Shown here in pieces: positions 9,285-19,910 of a DNA stretch of 64,000 nucleotides; position 1 is the stretch's first letter, and each line of letters opens with the position of its first letter. The notes below the pieces were generated by a model that saw only the letters and a list, made by a program, of their open reading frames with translations, had not been told where the DNA came from and searched no databases. This stretch comes from Flavimaribacter sediminis (lineage in GTDB: Bacteria; Pseudomonadota; Alphaproteobacteria; Rhizobiales; Rhizobiaceae): assembly GCF_019492055.1 (NCBI RefSeq), contig NZ_JAICBX010000001.1, forward strand, positions 930,001 through 994,000, in the 5' to 3' direction. A program made the translations under genes and the position numbers.

Positions 9285-9641
9285 ATGAAGAAATTCTATC
9301 CCGCGTTTTTGAATTCGTGGCACGGACTTGTACATGCCGCGCGCAACGAGCAGGCCTTTCGCTACGAGGTCTATTGCTTCATCGCCAGCGTGCCTCTGGC
9401 GGCGTGGCTGGCCGATACGGCGCTGCATTTCGCCATGCTGGTCGGCTCCGTTGCGCTGCTGATGATCGTTGAACTGCTCAATACCGGTATCGAGGCGGTG
9501 TGCGACGGCCTGTCCGGGCACTACATGAAGGAAATCAAGATCGCCAAGGACTGCGGCTCGGCTGCGGTGCTTCTTTGCATCCTGCTCGCCACGCTCGTTT
9601 GGCTGGCGGCCATCATCGAACGGACGGGGATTTTTACTTGA
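9285..9641 (+). CDS. dgkA: Diacylglycerol kinase (prokaryotic DgkA type)
   Basis: A 118-residue integral membrane kinase with three transmembrane helices that phosphorylates diacylglycerol, or undecaprenol in some bacteria, recycling lipid released during envelope glycan synthesis. Signature residues are present: ARNEQAFRYE with Glu28, ELLNTGIEAVCD with Glu63 and Glu70, and KIAKDCGSAAVLL before the last helix. The ATG at 9285 gives the normal family length. The following hemerythrin gene starts inside its stop codon, so translation is likely coupled. Confidence 0.93.
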   Translation: MKKFYPAFLNSWHGLVHAARNEQAFRYEVYCFIASVPLAAWLADTALHFAMLVGSVALLMIVELLNTGIEAVCDGLSGHYMKEIKIAKDCGSAAVLLCILLATLVWLAAIIERTGIFT

Positions 9642-10228
9642 CCGCAATCGACTCGAAAGACGCGCTTTTCCAACGGTCCGGACTTCCGGACGACCTTCTG
9701 TTTTTGTTGCAGAAATATCCTCGCGACAGGTGGGGCCAGGACATTACGCTGACGGATATGTGCCAGTTCTGGATTCAGCGCCATGACATGTTCCGGGAAC
9801 TTGGCGGCGCGCTCAGCGGTAGCGTGGTGATGCTGCGCGAGAAGAAAGTCGATCCGGCTTCCTTTCGGCAATGGTTCGCGCCGAGGGTCAACTTCCTCCT
9901 GTCGCAGCTGGAAGGCCATCACCAGATTGAAGACACCCATTATTTCCCGAAATTTCAGGTTGCCGAGCCCCGTTTGAAACGCGGATTCGATATTCTCGAT
10001 GCAGATCACCACACGATCCACGATCTGCTGGTGAGCAATGCGGAAGCCGGAAACGCATTCTTGAAAGGCCTTGCCGAGGGCGGCGACGCCCTGAAATACG
10101 CATCGGAGAAATATGGTCGCGAAGCCGATCGCCTTCTTGCCGGGCTGATGCGTCATCTGGAGGACGAGGAAGACCTTATCGTCCCGCTGCTCGTCGATCG
10201 CGAGGGAATGGGCGAGGTCCTGATGTGA
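9638..10228 (+). CDS. Hemerythrin HHE domain protein
   Basis: A protein of about 196 residues with a four-helix hemerythrin domain. Diiron ligands are visible in order: His in 'QRHDMFREL', His in 'GHHQIEDTHYFPKF', His in 'DADHHTIHD' and the terminal 'HLEDEEDLIVPLL'. Such proteins bind oxygen or sense iron and redox state in the cytoplasm. No ATG gives a sensible N-terminus; I propose TTG at 9638, which overlaps the dgkA stop (TTGA) and is preceded by GGACGGGG at a fair distance. A longer frame back to 9500 would overlap dgkA by 142 bp without conserved sequence. Confidence 0.82.
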   Translation: MTAIDSKDALFQRSGLPDDLLFLLQKYPRDRWGQDITLTDMCQFWIQRHDMFRELGGALSGSVVMLREKKVDPASFRQWFAPRVNFLLSQLEGHHQIEDTHYFPKFQVAEPRLKRGFDILDADHHTIHDLLVSNAEAGNAFLKGLAEGGDALKYASEKYGREADRLLAGLMRHLEDEEDLIVPLLVDREGMGEVLM

Positions 10229-10271
10229 CAAGGCGATTGCCCTTGGACCGGGCGCGCGCTACACGGCTTGC

Positions 10272-11948
10272 ATGAGCACTGAAATCGAAAATGTCATGAG
10301 AATTGCGATTGCCCAGCTGAACCCGACAATGGGCGATGTGGCGGGAAATCTCGAACTTGCGCGCGAGGCGAGGGCGGACGCGGCGCGTCACGGCGCCGAT
10401 CTGGTGTTGTTCACCGAGTTGTTCCTGTCCGGCTATCCGCCGGAGGATCTGGTTCTCAAGCCCGCCTTCCTGCGCGCCTGCGACCGGGCGCTGAACGAAC
10501 TGGCCGCCGACACGGCGGATGGCGGACCCGGTGTCGTTATCGGGTTTCCGCGCTTCAGTGATTTCGGCCGGTTCAATGCGGTTGCGCTTCTCGACGGCGG
10601 CGAGATCGTTGCGGAGCGCTACAAGGTCGATCTGCCGAACTATGGCGAGTTCGACGAAAAACGCGTGTTCGACCCGGGGCCCATGCCGGGTCCGGTCAAT
10701 TTTCGCGGCGTGCGGCTCGGTCTTCCCGTCTGCGAGGATATCTGGGGCGATTTCGGCGTTTGCGAGACGCTGGCCGAAACCGGCGCGGAACTGCTGCTGG
10801 TGGTCAACGGCTCGCCCTACTACCGCGGCAAGGTCGATACGCGCCATCAGGTGGCGATCAAGCAGGTTATCGAAAGCGGCCTGTCCCTGATCTATTCAAA
10901 CCAGCTTTGCGGACAGGACGAACTGGTGTTCGACGGCGCAAGCTTCGCCATCAACGCCGACAAGTCGCTCGCCTTCCAGATGAGCCAGTTCGAGGCCCAG
11001 ACCGTCGTGACGACATGGCGACGCGACGGCGACAGCTGGACCTGCAGCGACGGTCCGATGTCGCGCATTCCCGATGCGCTGGAAGCCGATTACCGGGCCT
11101 GCATGCTGGGCCTGCGCGACTACGTCAACAAGAATGGCTTCAGCAACGTGGTTCTGGGCCTTTCCGGCGGCATCGACAGCGCCATCTGCGCCGCGCTTGC
11201 CGTCGACGCCCTCGGCGAGGAGCGGGTGCGCACGGTGATGCTGCCCTATCGCTACACGTCCGGTGAATCGCTGAAGGACGCGGAAGATTGCGCACGCGCG
11301 CTTGGCTGCCGATATGACATCGTGCCGATTTCGGAGCCGGTGGAAGGTTTTTCGAACGCGCTGTCGCAGATGTTTGAGGGGACGACCGAAGGCGTAACGG
11401 AAGAAAACCTGCAGAGCCGGACGCGCGGCACCATCCTGATGGCGATCTCGAACAAGTTCGGCTCAATGGTGGTCACGACCGGCAACAAGTCCGAAATGTC
11501 GGTCGGCTACGCCACGCTTTACGGCGACATGAATGGCGGCTTCAATCCGATCAAGGACCTCTACAAGATGCAGGTCTACGAATTGTCGCGCTGGCGCAAC
11601 GACAATGTGCCGCCCGGCGCGCTTGGGCCTTCCGGAGAAGTGATCCCGCAAAACATCATCGACAAGGCCCCGTCGGCCGAATTGCGGCCCGACCAGACCG
11701 ACCAGGATTCGCTGCCTCCCTATCCGGTGCTGGACGACATTCTGGAGTGTCTGGTCGAGAAGGAAATGTCCGTCAGCGATATCGTCAAGCGAGGCTACGA
11801 TCGCGAACTCGTCCACCGGATCGAGCACCTGCTCTATATCGCCGAGTACAAGCGACGGCAGTCCGCGCCCGGCGTGAAAATCACGCGCAAGAACTTCGGC
11901 CGAGACCGGCGCTATCCGATCACCAACCGCTTTCGGGACAGGGATTGA
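10272..11948 (+). CDS. nadE: Glutamine-dependent NAD+ synthetase
   Basis: A 558-residue two-domain enzyme that makes NAD+ from nicotinate adenine dinucleotide. The N-terminal nitrilase-fold glutaminase has its Glu in 'LFTELFLSGYPPEDL', Lys in 'RYKVDLPNYGEF' and Cys in 'LPVCEDIWG'. The C-terminal ATP-pyrophosphatase synthetase has the P-loop LGLSGGIDSA and 'TTGNKSEMSVGY'. ATG at 10272 is taken as the start, although an ATG at 10296 (MRIAIAQLNP) is equally close to the family start. It is convergent with the TauE/SafE gene, 9 bp apart. Confidence 0.95.
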   Translation: MSTEIENVMRIAIAQLNPTMGDVAGNLELAREARADAARHGADLVLFTELFLSGYPPEDLVLKPAFLRACDRALNELAADTADGGPGVVIGFPRFSDFGRFNAVALLDGGEIVAERYKVDLPNYGEFDEKRVFDPGPMPGPVNFRGVRLGLPVCEDIWGDFGVCETLAETGAELLLVVNGSPYYRGKVDTRHQVAIKQVIESGLSLIYSNQLCGQDELVFDGASFAINADKSLAFQMSQFEAQTVVTTWRRDGDSWTCSDGPMSRIPDALEADYRACMLGLRDYVNKNGFSNVVLGLSGGIDSAICAALAVDALGEERVRTVMLPYRYTSGESLKDAEDCARALGCRYDIVPISEPVEGFSNALSQMFEGTTEGVTEENLQSRTRGTILMAISNKFGSMVVTTGNKSEMSVGYATLYGDMNGGFNPIKDLYKMQVYELSRWRNDNVPPGALGPSGEVIPQNIIDKAPSAELRPDQTDQDSLPPYPVLDDILECLVEKEMSVSDIVKRGYDRELVHRIEHLLYIAEYKRRQSAPGVKITRKNFGRDRRYPITNRFRDRD

Positions 11949-11957
11949 GCCTGCGGC

Positions 11958-12710
11958 TCACAAAATCACGGCCAGCGAGCGGCCCAGAATGTAGACGCCG
12001 AGCACGCCGAGCGCCATCAGGAAGATGACGCGAAAGCCTTGCTCGGAGGTCCTCCGGCGCAGCCAGGTCCCGGCCGCCAGGCCGACGAATGTCGGTATCA
12101 CGGCAATGGCTGACATCACCGCCAGTTCCACGGTCAGAAGCCTGTTTCCGCCCAGCGCCAGCGCCAGCGCGACCGTCGACAGGGTGAACATGATACCCAT
12201 CAGCTGGACGAGCTGCTCTCGCGGCAGGCCGACCGATTGGAAATAGATGACGCCCGGCACGGTAAAGGTTCCCGTCATCCCCGAGAGCAGCCCGCTGATG
12301 GTTCCGAGCACCGGGTTGAGGATCGGCTCCGATCGTGGCTTGACCCGAAATTTCGGATTGAGAAACGTTACCGCGACGAAGGCGAGCAGGAGAACGCCCA
12401 GCAGGGCGGTGACGTAGTTGACGTTCAATCGTGACAGCACAAGCGTGCCGGGGAAGGTGAAAAGCACAGTCATCAGGAAAAACGGCCAGAACCTCCGGAT
12501 GATCTCGCGGAAATGATTGCCTGAAAGTCCCTGCCACAGATTGGTGGCGATCCCGGGAAAGATGATCAGCGCCATGGCGTTGGGCAGCCCGATGAAGGCG
12601 GTCAGCAATCCGATGCTCACCGGGGGAAGACCGAATCCCACGAGACCTTTCACAAAGGCCGCGACAAAAAAGGCGCAACTGACGATGATCAGCATTTCTG
12701 TTTGGGACAT
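11958..12710 (-). CDS. TauE/SafE-family membrane exporter
   Basis: A 250-residue membrane protein with about eight hydrophobic segments and the two-fold repeated family layout: the N-terminal half has 'FVKGLVGFGLPPVSIGLL' and the C-terminal half 'GTISGLLSGMTGTFTVPGVIYF'. Family members export sulfite, sulfoacetate or other small organic anions across the inner membrane. No sulfur-metabolism gene is nearby, so the substrate is open. It diverges from the MFS gene over 181 bp. Confidence 0.88.
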   Translation of the reverse strand: MSQTEMLIIVSCAFFVAAFVKGLVGFGLPPVSIGLLTAFIGLPNAMALIIFPGIATNLWQGLSGNHFREIIRRFWPFFLMTVLFTFPGTLVLSRLNVNYVTALLGVLLLAFVAVTFLNPKFRVKPRSEPILNPVLGTISGLLSGMTGTFTVPGVIYFQSVGLPREQLVQLMGIMFTLSTVALALALGGNRLLTVELAVMSAIAVIPTFVGLAAGTWLRRRTSEQGFRVIFLMALGVLGVYILGRSLAVIL

Positions 12711-12891
12711 GGGCGTACGGGCTGGTTGGCGGCGAGGGAGGACAGATCAGTCATAGCGGAGGCCGCCCTTGACGGCCACAAGAAACTCGGTGCATAGCGG
12801 GACGATCCATTCCGATTTTTTTTAGACGAATACCGCCGGACAGGACGCTCGCGTCCAATAAATGCACGCCTACGGCGAGTGAGGTTCCGAC

Positions 12892-14127
12892 ATGTCTTTC
12901 TTCGCGTTCATACGCGACAATCTGCGCTGGCTCGCCGGCGGACTGTTCCTCACTCTGTTTTCCAGCTTTGGGCAGACTTTCTTCATATCACTTTCAGCCG
13001 GTCAGATCCGTGAGGAATATGGATTGACTCATGGCGGTTTCGGCACGCTCTACATGCTGGCCACGCTCGCCAGCGCATTGTCGCTGCCCTATGTCGGCAG
13101 GATTGTGGATTACGTCAGCGTCGCGAAGGTAACGCTCCTGATCATCCCCATGCTCGCGCTGGCCGCTGTCTCCATGGCCCTGTCACACCATATTGCGCTG
13201 CTGGCGCTGACCATCTACGGACTGCGCCTTTTCGGCCAGGGCATGATGACACACAATGCGATTACGGCGATGGGCCGCTGGTACGTCGCGCGTCGGGGCA
13301 GGGCCGTGTCCATTGCGACGCTGGGTCACCAGTGCGGCGAGGCGACATTGCCGTTCGCCTTCGTCCTGCTTTCCGCCGCGATTGGCTGGCGCAGTTCATG
13401 GCTGGTGTCCGCCGCGTTCCTCATGCTGGTCGCCCTGCCGCTCATCTACCTGCTCATGCGTGTCGAACGGCAGCCGCGATCCACGGACGGTCCGGAACTC
13501 TTCTCCGCCGCCCGCGACTGGACGCGCGCCGAAGTCATGCGCGATCCGACGTTCTGGATCCTGCTTCTCGGCGTTCTGGCGCCCGGTTTCATCGGCACCA
13601 CTATATTTTTCCATCAGGTCTATCTTGTGGAATTGCGCGGCTGGACTCTCGAGCTTTTCGCCGGTTCGTTTCTCGCGATGTCGATCATGACCGTGATCTT
13701 CGCGCTGATAGGCGGCGCATTGGTCGACCGGTTCTCCGCCGTTGCGCTGCTCCCTTCCTTTCTCATCCCGCTCGGGCTTTCCTGCATGGTTCTCAGCCTG
13801 GTTGAACAGTCCTGGGGCGTATTTGCATTCATGGGTTTGCTCGGAATTTCCTATGGCCTTTCTTCAACCCTGTTTGGCGCGCTCTGGCCGGAAATCTACG
13901 GGAGCCGCTATTTGGGCTCGATACGCTCAGTCGTCGTGGCGTTGCTGGTGTTTGCGACAGCCATGGGACCAGGCGTCACAGGTTTCCTGATTGACGCCCA
14001 AATCAGTTACCCGCTTCAAATCGCGGTCATGGGTCTGTATAGCTTCGCCATGTGTTTCGTGATGCTGTTCGTCAGCCGCAAGATCATCCGCAGAAAATCC
14101 GGCCTCGTCGCCCAGGCGGTCGCTTAG
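12892..14127 (+). CDS. MFS transporter
   Basis: A 411-residue inner-membrane protein with about 12 hydrophobic segments. The loop between helices 2 and 3 reads '[12 protein letters not shown]', a version of the MFS motif A, and the two halves are joined by a charged loop near residues 185-215. The second half repeats a G..VDRFS motif ('[14 protein letters not shown]'). The sequence is closest in feel to the oxalate/monocarboxylate-like MFS_1 group; the substrate cannot be read from it. gltX follows after 28 bp, which may mean read-through. Confidence 0.88.
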   Translation: MSFFAFIRDNLRWLAGGLFLTLFSSFGQTFFISLSAGQIREEYGLTHGGFGTLYMLATLASALSLPYVGRIVDYVSVAKVTLLIIPMLALAAVSMALSHHIALLALTIYGLRLFGQGMMTHNAITAMGRWYVARRGRAVSIATLGHQCGEATLPFAFVLLSAAIGWRSSWLVSAAFLMLVALPLIYLLMRVERQPRSTDGPELFSAARDWTRAEVMRDPTFWILLLGVLAPGFIGTTIFFHQVYLVELRGWTLELFAGSFLAMSIMTVIFALIGGALVDRFSAVALLPSFLIPLGLSCMVLSLVEQSWGVFAFMGLLGISYGLSSTLFGALWPEIYGSRYLGSIRSVVVALLVFATAMGPGVTGFLIDAQISYPLQIAVMGLYSFAMCFVMLFVSRKIIRRKSGLVAQAVA

Positions 14128-14155
14128 GCCGCGCCAAACCCAAAAGACTTCCGCA

Positions 14156-15544
14156 ATGACTGAATCAGACAAGCCCGTCGTCGTTCGCTTCGCTCCCTCG
14201 CCGACAGGCAACATTCACATCGGCAACGCCCGCACGGCGCTTTTCAACTGGCTTTACGCCATGAAATCGGGCGGCGATTTCATCCTGCGTTTCGACGATA
14301 CGGACAGGCAGCGCTCAACCGTTGAATTCGCCGAAGGCATCGAGCGCGACCTGCGCTGGCTTGGCGTCGAGCCCGATCGCATGGAGTGGCAGTCGCGGCG
14401 CTTTCCGGCCTATGACGCAGCCGCGCAAAAGCTTAAAGACGCCGGCCTACTCTATCCCTGCTACGAGACCGGAGAGGAGCTTGAGCGCAAGCGGAAGCTG
14501 CGGCTCGCCCGTCGGCTTCCGCCGGTCTATGGCCGCGACGCATTGAAGCTGAGCGACGAGGACAAGGCCAGGTTCGAGGCGGAGGGCAGGCAGCCGCACT
14601 GGCGGTTCATGTTGCCGAATTTCGAGAGCGATCCATTCGAAACGCGTCGAACGGAAATCCATTGGGACGACGTCGTCCGCGGCCCGCAGACGGTTGACCT
14701 CGCCTCGATGTCGGATCCTGTGCTTGTGCGCGGAGACGGCACGTATCTCTACACCCTGCCGTCGGTCGTCGACGACATTGAAATGGGCGTTTCTCACATC
14801 ATTCGTGGCGACGATCACGTCACCAATACCGGCGCGCAAATTGCGCTGTTTCAGGCGCTTGGCGCAGACGCCCCGGCGTTCGGTCATCACAATCTGCTGA
14901 CGGCTGCCAGCGGCGAAGGCCTTTCCAAGCGCAGCAATGCGCTGTCCATCGCTTCGTTGCGGGAAACCGGCATCGAGCCGATGGCGGTCAACAGTCTCGC
15001 CGTGTTGATTGGAACATCGCACAGCGTGGAGGCCGTGCCCTCCATGGAAGCGCTACAGGACATCTTTACGCCGGACATGGCGTCAAAATCCGCCGCGAAA
15101 TTCGATCCGTCTGAACTTGGCGCGCTCAACAGGGCGCTCATCCACGAAACACCCTATGACAGGGTTGCTGCCAGACTCACCGACATGGGAGTGGACGAGC
15201 ACCGTGCGGAAGCCTTCTGGCTTGCCGTGCGCGGCAATCTTGATGTCGTCGAGGACGCCCGCCACTGGTGGGGCGTTGTGAAGAATGGTCCGGCCGGCGA
15301 CGCGGTCCTCGAGGACGAGGACATTGCCTATGTGCGGGAAGCCTTTGCGCTTCTGCCACCCGAACCGTGGGGCGCGGACACCTGGTCCACCTGGACCTCA
15401 GCCGTGAAACAGGCCAGTGGGCGCAAGGGCAGGGCGTTGTTCATGCCGTTGAGGATCGCCCTTACGGGGAGTCGCTCTGGTCCGGAGCTTGCCGATCTGT
15501 TGCCTCTGATTGGTCGGGAAGGAACATTGGCCCGACGACCCTGA
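14156..15544 (+). CDS. gltX: Glutamate--tRNA ligase
   Basis: A 462-residue class I glutamyl-tRNA synthetase. The nucleotide-binding signatures are the HIGH variant HIGN in '[16 protein letters not shown]' and the KMSKS variant in 'GEGLSKRSN'. It has the GluRS-type '[19 protein letters not shown]' helix. The anticodon-binding part is present but ends compactly. Many alphaproteobacteria carry two GluRS genes, and the divergent signature motifs suggest this may be the second type; which tRNAs it charges cannot be decided here. The last 83 bp overlap the 3' end of the oppositely oriented DUF2865 gene. Confidence 0.93.
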   Translation: MTESDKPVVVRFAPSPTGNIHIGNARTALFNWLYAMKSGGDFILRFDDTDRQRSTVEFAEGIERDLRWLGVEPDRMEWQSRRFPAYDAAAQKLKDAGLLYPCYETGEELERKRKLRLARRLPPVYGRDALKLSDEDKARFEAEGRQPHWRFMLPNFESDPFETRRTEIHWDDVVRGPQTVDLASMSDPVLVRGDGTYLYTLPSVVDDIEMGVSHIIRGDDHVTNTGAQIALFQALGADAPAFGHHNLLTAASGEGLSKRSNALSIASLRETGIEPMAVNSLAVLIGTSHSVEAVPSMEALQDIFTPDMASKSAAKFDPSELGALNRALIHETPYDRVAARLTDMGVDEHRAEAFWLAVRGNLDVVEDARHWWGVVKNGPAGDAVLEDEDIAYVREAFALLPPEPWGADTWSTWTSAVKQASGRKGRALFMPLRIALTGSRSGPELADLLPLIGREGTLARRP

Positions 15545-16550
15545 CATTGCGATCCGGGTCCATTTCCTCGAACTCGTTTTCGTCATCGGCGGATCGGGGC
15601 GCAAGCTTGACCTGATTTTCGCTCGACGGAACCGTGTCCGGCGACGCATTCGCGACGGCGCTATTTGTGCCTCCCGACGACGGTTGGGGTTTGTTCTCAG
15701 GCACCGGAATTTTGTCCGGAAGAATGATCGATGACTGTTTCTTCGGCGCTGTCGATCGGTTGGCGGTGACCGGGGCTTTGTTGCAGCTACAGGATGACGT
15801 CAGGCCATTGCGATAGGCGAAGGCGTTGGGAAGGCTGACGTAAGGCGATCCATCATTTGCGGAAACCATGTCCTCGCTTCTCTGTTCCGGAACCGAATGG
15901 ATATAGAGACTGACATCGGCGCCCGGACATTGTCTGGCGCATTGTTCGGCGTCGCGACCGAATTCAGCCGGCGACGAGGAAAAGGAAATAGGGAAATAAT
16001 AGCCGTCGCAGGCGCGAACGCACATGGTCCTGTACCGGCGAGACGGATCGTCCAGCGCGCGCTCGCGGGCCCGATCCCTGAGACGGACTGAGTCGTGGAT
16101 CACGACCTGCCGTTGCTCCACCGGGCATCCGTTGGCGCGCAACGCAGAGACAATTCTGCCACGACCTGTTTCACGTCCTTCTGCGGCCAGCGCATCGCGC
16201 CTTTGCGTCAGGAGAGCAACTTCCTCCTCCAGCTGCGCGATACGCACGCGCATCCGGTTGCAGACCGAATTGTCGCTGGAGCCGTAGACGGTAATGCTTC
16301 CGCTGGTGCATTGGCCGTCGGCGACCGCTGCGCGCGCACGGTCAAGGATAAGCTGCTGCTCCCGCAGGGTTTCCTCGAAACGTCTGAGGTAGGGTGACTG
16401 CACATTTTTCGCGGGATATTGGTCAAGCTGGCTTTGCAGGCGCGCGCAGACATCCGAATTCTGCGCCCGTGTCTCCGAGTCGACGCCGACCGCTGCTACA
16501 GCCGTCAACGCCGCTATTGCTGCAACCCGGTTCAAAAGTCCATGTTTCAT
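15462..16550 (-). CDS. Secreted DUF2865 protein
   Basis: A 362-residue exported protein with a signal peptide ([20 protein letters not shown]). The middle has a coiled-coil stretch ('[23 protein letters not shown]') and the Cys-rich DUF2865 core: '[41 protein letters not shown]', here broken for reading as [11 protein letters not shown] and EQCARQCPG. The tail is Pro/Ser-rich and disordered. The family is found mainly in Rhizobiales and has no proven function. Its 3' end overlaps gltX by 83 bp on the other strand. Confidence 0.85.
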   Translation of the reverse strand: MKHGLLNRVAAIAALTAVAAVGVDSETRAQNSDVCARLQSQLDQYPAKNVQSPYLRRFEETLREQQLILDRARAAVADGQCTSGSITVYGSSDNSVCNRMRVRIAQLEEEVALLTQRRDALAAEGRETGRGRIVSALRANGCPVEQRQVVIHDSVRLRDRARERALDDPSRRYRTMCVRACDGYYFPISFSSSPAEFGRDAEQCARQCPGADVSLYIHSVPEQRSEDMVSANDGSPYVSLPNAFAYRNGLTSSCSCNKAPVTANRSTAPKKQSSIILPDKIPVPENKPQPSSGGTNSAVANASPDTVPSSENQVKLAPRSADDENEFEEMDPDRNVRVVGPMFLPDQSEATDRQAPDQSDSP

Positions 16551-16653
16551 CGGTCAAGTCGCTGATGGTCAGTGCGTTACCTTCACGCATCGTGCAACGA
16601 CAATACGTTTATAATCTGACCGGGACATGAACAAACCGATCAGGACGGATCGT

Positions 16654-18948
16654 CTATGCCGGCATGGAGGCCTCGACAACCGCAAGCGTCGCCATGTTGA
16701 CGACGCCGCGCGACGTTACCGAAGGCGACAGGATATGCGCGGGCTTGGCGCTGCCGAGCAGGATGGGGCCGACATGCAGCGCGTCCATCATCGTCTTCAA
16801 AAGACCGGTTGCTATATTGGCCGCGTCCAGATTGGGAAAGACGAGAAGATTGGCTTCACCCGTCAGAATGCTGTCTGGCATCACGCGCCGGCGCAGATCC
16901 TCGGATATCGCGGAATCGCCGTGCATCTCGCCGTCAACCTCCAGATCCGGGGCCATTGCACGGATCAGTTCCAGCGCTTTGCGCATTTTCAGCGACGACG
17001 CGGTGTCTCTGGTCCCGAAGTTCGAGTGCGACACAAGCGCGGCGCGCGGGGTGATGCCGAAGCGGCGGATTTCGTGGGCCGCCATCAACGTGGTTTCCGC
17101 AATTTGCTCCGCCGGCGGATCGAAGGTGACATAGGTGTCGGTGAGAAAGGTCGCTCCGCGTTGCGAGATCAGCAGGCTGAGCGCGGAGAACTCCTGAACG
17201 CCCTCCCGCTTGCGCAATACGTCTTCAACCACGGCAAGGTGGTTGGCGTATCCGCCTTCAATGCCGCATATCATGGCGTCAGCCTCGCCGCGGCGCACAG
17301 CGAGGGCGGCGATGACGGTCGTGTTGGAGCGCACGGCGGTGCGCGCGGCCTCCGGATTGACGCCCTTGCGTCCGACCAGCGAGAAATAAAGGTCCACATA
17401 GTCACGATAGCGTGGATCGTCGTTGGGGTCGGTGATGCTGAAGTCTCGCTCAGGCCTTATCTTGAGGCCGAAACGCTTCAGTCGTGTTTCTATGATCGCC
17501 GGCCGGCCGATCAGGATCGGCTCCGCGATTTTTTCCTCGATCAGCACCTGTGCTGCGCGCAATACCCTCTCATCCTCGCCTTCTGCAAAGATTACCCGCT
17601 TGTTGATCGCCGCCTTGGCTGCGGTGAAGAGCGGTTTCATGACGATGCCGGAGCGGAAAACGAAGCGATTGAGCTGGTCGTTGTAAGCGTCCCAGTCGGT
17701 TATGGGGCGGGTCGCTACGCCTGTCTGGCAGGCGGCTTCTGCGACCGCGGGGGCGATACGCAGGATCAGGCGGGGATCAAAGGGCGAGGGGATGAGATAG
17801 TCCGGCCCAAAGATCGGCGTTTCGCCGGAATAGGCCTTCGCCGCCACGTCCGACGGCTCCTCCCGCGCCAACCCGGCGATCGCCTTGACCGCCGCCATCT
17901 TCATTTCCTCGTTGATCGTCGTTGCGCCGCAGTCCAGCGCGCCGCGGAAGATGAAAGGAAAGCAAAGGACATTGTTGACCTGGTTCGGGAAATCCGAGCG
18001 GCCAGTGCATATCATCGCGTCCGGCCGCGCATTGCGGGCGTCTTCCGGCATGATTTCCGGCACCGGGTTCGCCAAAGCCATGATCAGCGGATGCTCCGCC
18101 ATGGTCTTCAGCATCTCGGGCTTGAGCACATTGGCGGCGGACAGGCCTATGAAAATATCGGCGTCCTTGATGTTGTCGGCGAGCGAATGCGCATCGGACG
18201 CTTGCGCATAGGCCCCTTTCCAGCGATCCATGTTCTTCGTCCGGCCTTCAAAGACCAGTCCGTCGATGTCATGGGCCCAGATATTTTCCTTCCTTGCTCC
18301 GAGAAAGACCAGGAGATTGAGGCAGGCGACCGCCGCAGCGCCTGCGCCGCTGGTGACGATCTTTACGTCCTGCAGCTTCTTGCCTGACAGTTCCAGCCCA
18401 TTGATGATCGCCGCCGCGACAATGATCGCGGTGCCGTGCTGGTCGTCATGGAACACCGGAATGTTCATGCGTTCGCGCAATTGATGCTCGACCTCGAAAC
18501 ATTCCGGCGCCTTGATGTCTTCCAGATTGATGCCGCCGAATGTAGGCTCCAGCGCGGAGACGACGGAGACCATCCGGTCGACGTCATTGGCGTCGATCTC
18601 GATGTCGAATACGTCGATGCCGGCGAATTTCTTGAACAGGACGGCCTTGCCTTCCATTACCGGCTTGGAGGCCAGCGGTCCGATCGGCCCTAACCCGAGA
18701 ACTGCGGTTCCGTTGGAGACGACGGCCACCAGGTTGGCGCGCGACGTGTAGTCTGCGGCGGTGGCCGGATCGTCGCGGATTTCAAGGCATGGCGCGGCCA
18801 CGCCCGGAGAATAGGCGAGCGCGAGGTCGCGCTGGTTGCCGAGCGGCTTGGTGGCCTGGATTTCCAGTTTGCCGGGCCTCGGATATTTGTGGAAAAACAG
18901 CGCGCTCTGGTCGAGTTCCGACAGAGCGGGTTTGCTGGCCTTGCTCAT
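16654..18948 (-). CDS. maeB: NADP-dependent malic enzyme with phosphotransacetylase-like domain
   Basis: A 764-residue fusion typical of MaeB/DME/TME. Residues about 1-430 are malic enzyme: '[10 protein letters not shown]', the NAD(P) site '[14 protein letters not shown]' and the metal-binding '[10 protein letters not shown]'. Residues about 440-764 are phosphate acetyltransferase-like and usually regulatory. It decarboxylates malate to pyruvate, feeding gluconeogenesis and acetyl-CoA. Cofactor preference (NAD versus NADP) is not safely readable. ATG at 18948 is preferred over an in-frame GTG at 18960 by family N-terminus and a GGGGTGG ribosome site. The SDR gene lies 61 bp upstream in the same direction. 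Confidence 0.93.
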   Translation of the reverse strand: MSKASKPALSELDQSALFFHKYPRPGKLEIQATKPLGNQRDLALAYSPGVAAPCLEIRDDPATAADYTSRANLVAVVSNGTAVLGLGPIGPLASKPVMEGKAVLFKKFAGIDVFDIEIDANDVDRMVSVVSALEPTFGGINLEDIKAPECFEVEHQLRERMNIPVFHDDQHGTAIIVAAAIINGLELSGKKLQDVKIVTSGAGAAAVACLNLLVFLGARKENIWAHDIDGLVFEGRTKNMDRWKGAYAQASDAHSLADNIKDADIFIGLSAANVLKPEMLKTMAEHPLIMALANPVPEIMPEDARNARPDAMICTGRSDFPNQVNNVLCFPFIFRGALDCGATTINEEMKMAAVKAIAGLAREEPSDVAAKAYSGETPIFGPDYLIPSPFDPRLILRIAPAVAEAACQTGVATRPITDWDAYNDQLNRFVFRSGIVMKPLFTAAKAAINKRVIFAEGEDERVLRAAQVLIEEKIAEPILIGRPAIIETRLKRFGLKIRPERDFSITDPNDDPRYRDYVDLYFSLVGRKGVNPEAARTAVRSNTTVIAALAVRRGEADAMICGIEGGYANHLAVVEDVLRKREGVQEFSALSLLISQRGATFLTDTYVTFDPPAEQIAETTLMAAHEIRRFGITPRAALVSHSNFGTRDTASSLKMRKALELIRAMAPDLEVDGEMHGDSAISEDLRRRVMPDSILTGEANLLVFPNLDAANIATGLLKTMMDALHVGPILLGSAKPAHILSPSVTSRGVVNMATLAVVEASMPA

Positions 18949-19009
18949 GTGATTGTCCACCCCTTCAGCCCTTCGGCAGATTGCTCCAGCCCAGTTGGCG
19001 CGTCAACCG

Positions 19010-19789
19010 TCAGAAAGACTTCGGCACGAGACCGCCGTCGACGAGCAGGTTCTGTCCGGTGATGTACGCCGCCTGGCGCGAGCAGAGGAAGGCGCAGGCG
19101 CTGCCGAATTCTTCCGCCGTTCCCGCGCGTCCAGCCGGAACAAGGCGCAGGACGCTTTTTTCGGCCTCTTCATAGCTGACGCCGGTTTTCTGCGCCGTCG
19201 CCTTAATGTTGTTCGTCAGTCTGTCCGTGTCCATCTTGCCGGGAAGCACGGTGTTGATCGTCACGTTCCGGTTGGCGACGGTGCGGGCGACGCCGCCGAG
19301 GAAGGATGTGAGGCCGGCGCGGGCTCCCGAAGACAGGTCAAGTCCCGGGATCGGCATATAGACGGAGGAAGACGTGATGTTGACGATGCGGCCGAAACCG
19401 CGTTCGCACATGCCGTCGATCACCGCCTGGATCAGTTCGATGGGCGTAACCATGTTCTGCGTCACGCCATTGAGGATCGCCTCGCGGTCAAGCTCCCGGA
19501 AATCCTTCAGGGGAGGGCCGCCATTGTTGTTGATCAGAATATCCGGTGCCGGGCAGGCCGCGAGCAGAGCGTCCTGTCCTTTCTTCGTCGACACGTCTGC
19601 GGCGACTTCCGTGACTTGCGCTCCGGTGTTCTTGCGAATCTCCTCCGCGGTCGCCGCGAGCGTCGACGCGTCCCGTCCGTTGACCACGATCTCGCAGCCG
19701 GCTTCTGCGAGCGCGATCGCGCATCCCTTGCCGAGCCCCTTGCTGGATGCGCAGATGATGGCCCGTTTGCCGGCTATACCCAGATCCAT
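19010..19789 (-). CDS. SDR-family protein with altered catalytic Tyr/Lys
   Basis: A 259-residue short-chain dehydrogenase/reductase-like protein. The fold is clear: a nucleotide loop CASSKGLGKGCA at residues 13-24 in place of TGxxxGIG, 'ILINNNGG' near residue 85, and the C-terminal 'YITGQNLLVDGG'. The active site is unusual: the segment after the conserved Ser reads DLSSGARAGL, so the expected YxxxK is Ser153 and Arg157. This resembles the 'BKR-like' SDR subgroup known to lack a full tetrad. It may be a non-classical reductase or binding protein. The start has an excellent AAGGAAA ribosome site. Confidence 0.88.
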   Translation of the reverse strand: MDLGIAGKRAIICASSKGLGKGCAIALAEAGCEIVVNGRDASTLAATAEEIRKNTGAQVTEVAADVSTKKGQDALLAACPAPDILINNNGGPPLKDFRELDREAILNGVTQNMVTPIELIQAVIDGMCERGFGRIVNITSSSVYMPIPGLDLSSGARAGLTSFLGGVARTVANRNVTINTVLPGKMDTDRLTNNIKATAQKTGVSYEEAEKSVLRLVPAGRAGTAEEFGSACAFLCSRQAAYITGQNLLVDGGLVPKSF

Positions 19790-19910
19790 TGCGATTTCCT
19801 TCCCGAATACTGTGACTTTTTGTCGGATGCAGCTACGAATTCGTCCTTATCGAAGCCTTGTCATCTGATTGTGACACGACTCTGGTTAGCCAACCATCAA
19901 CGGACATGCA

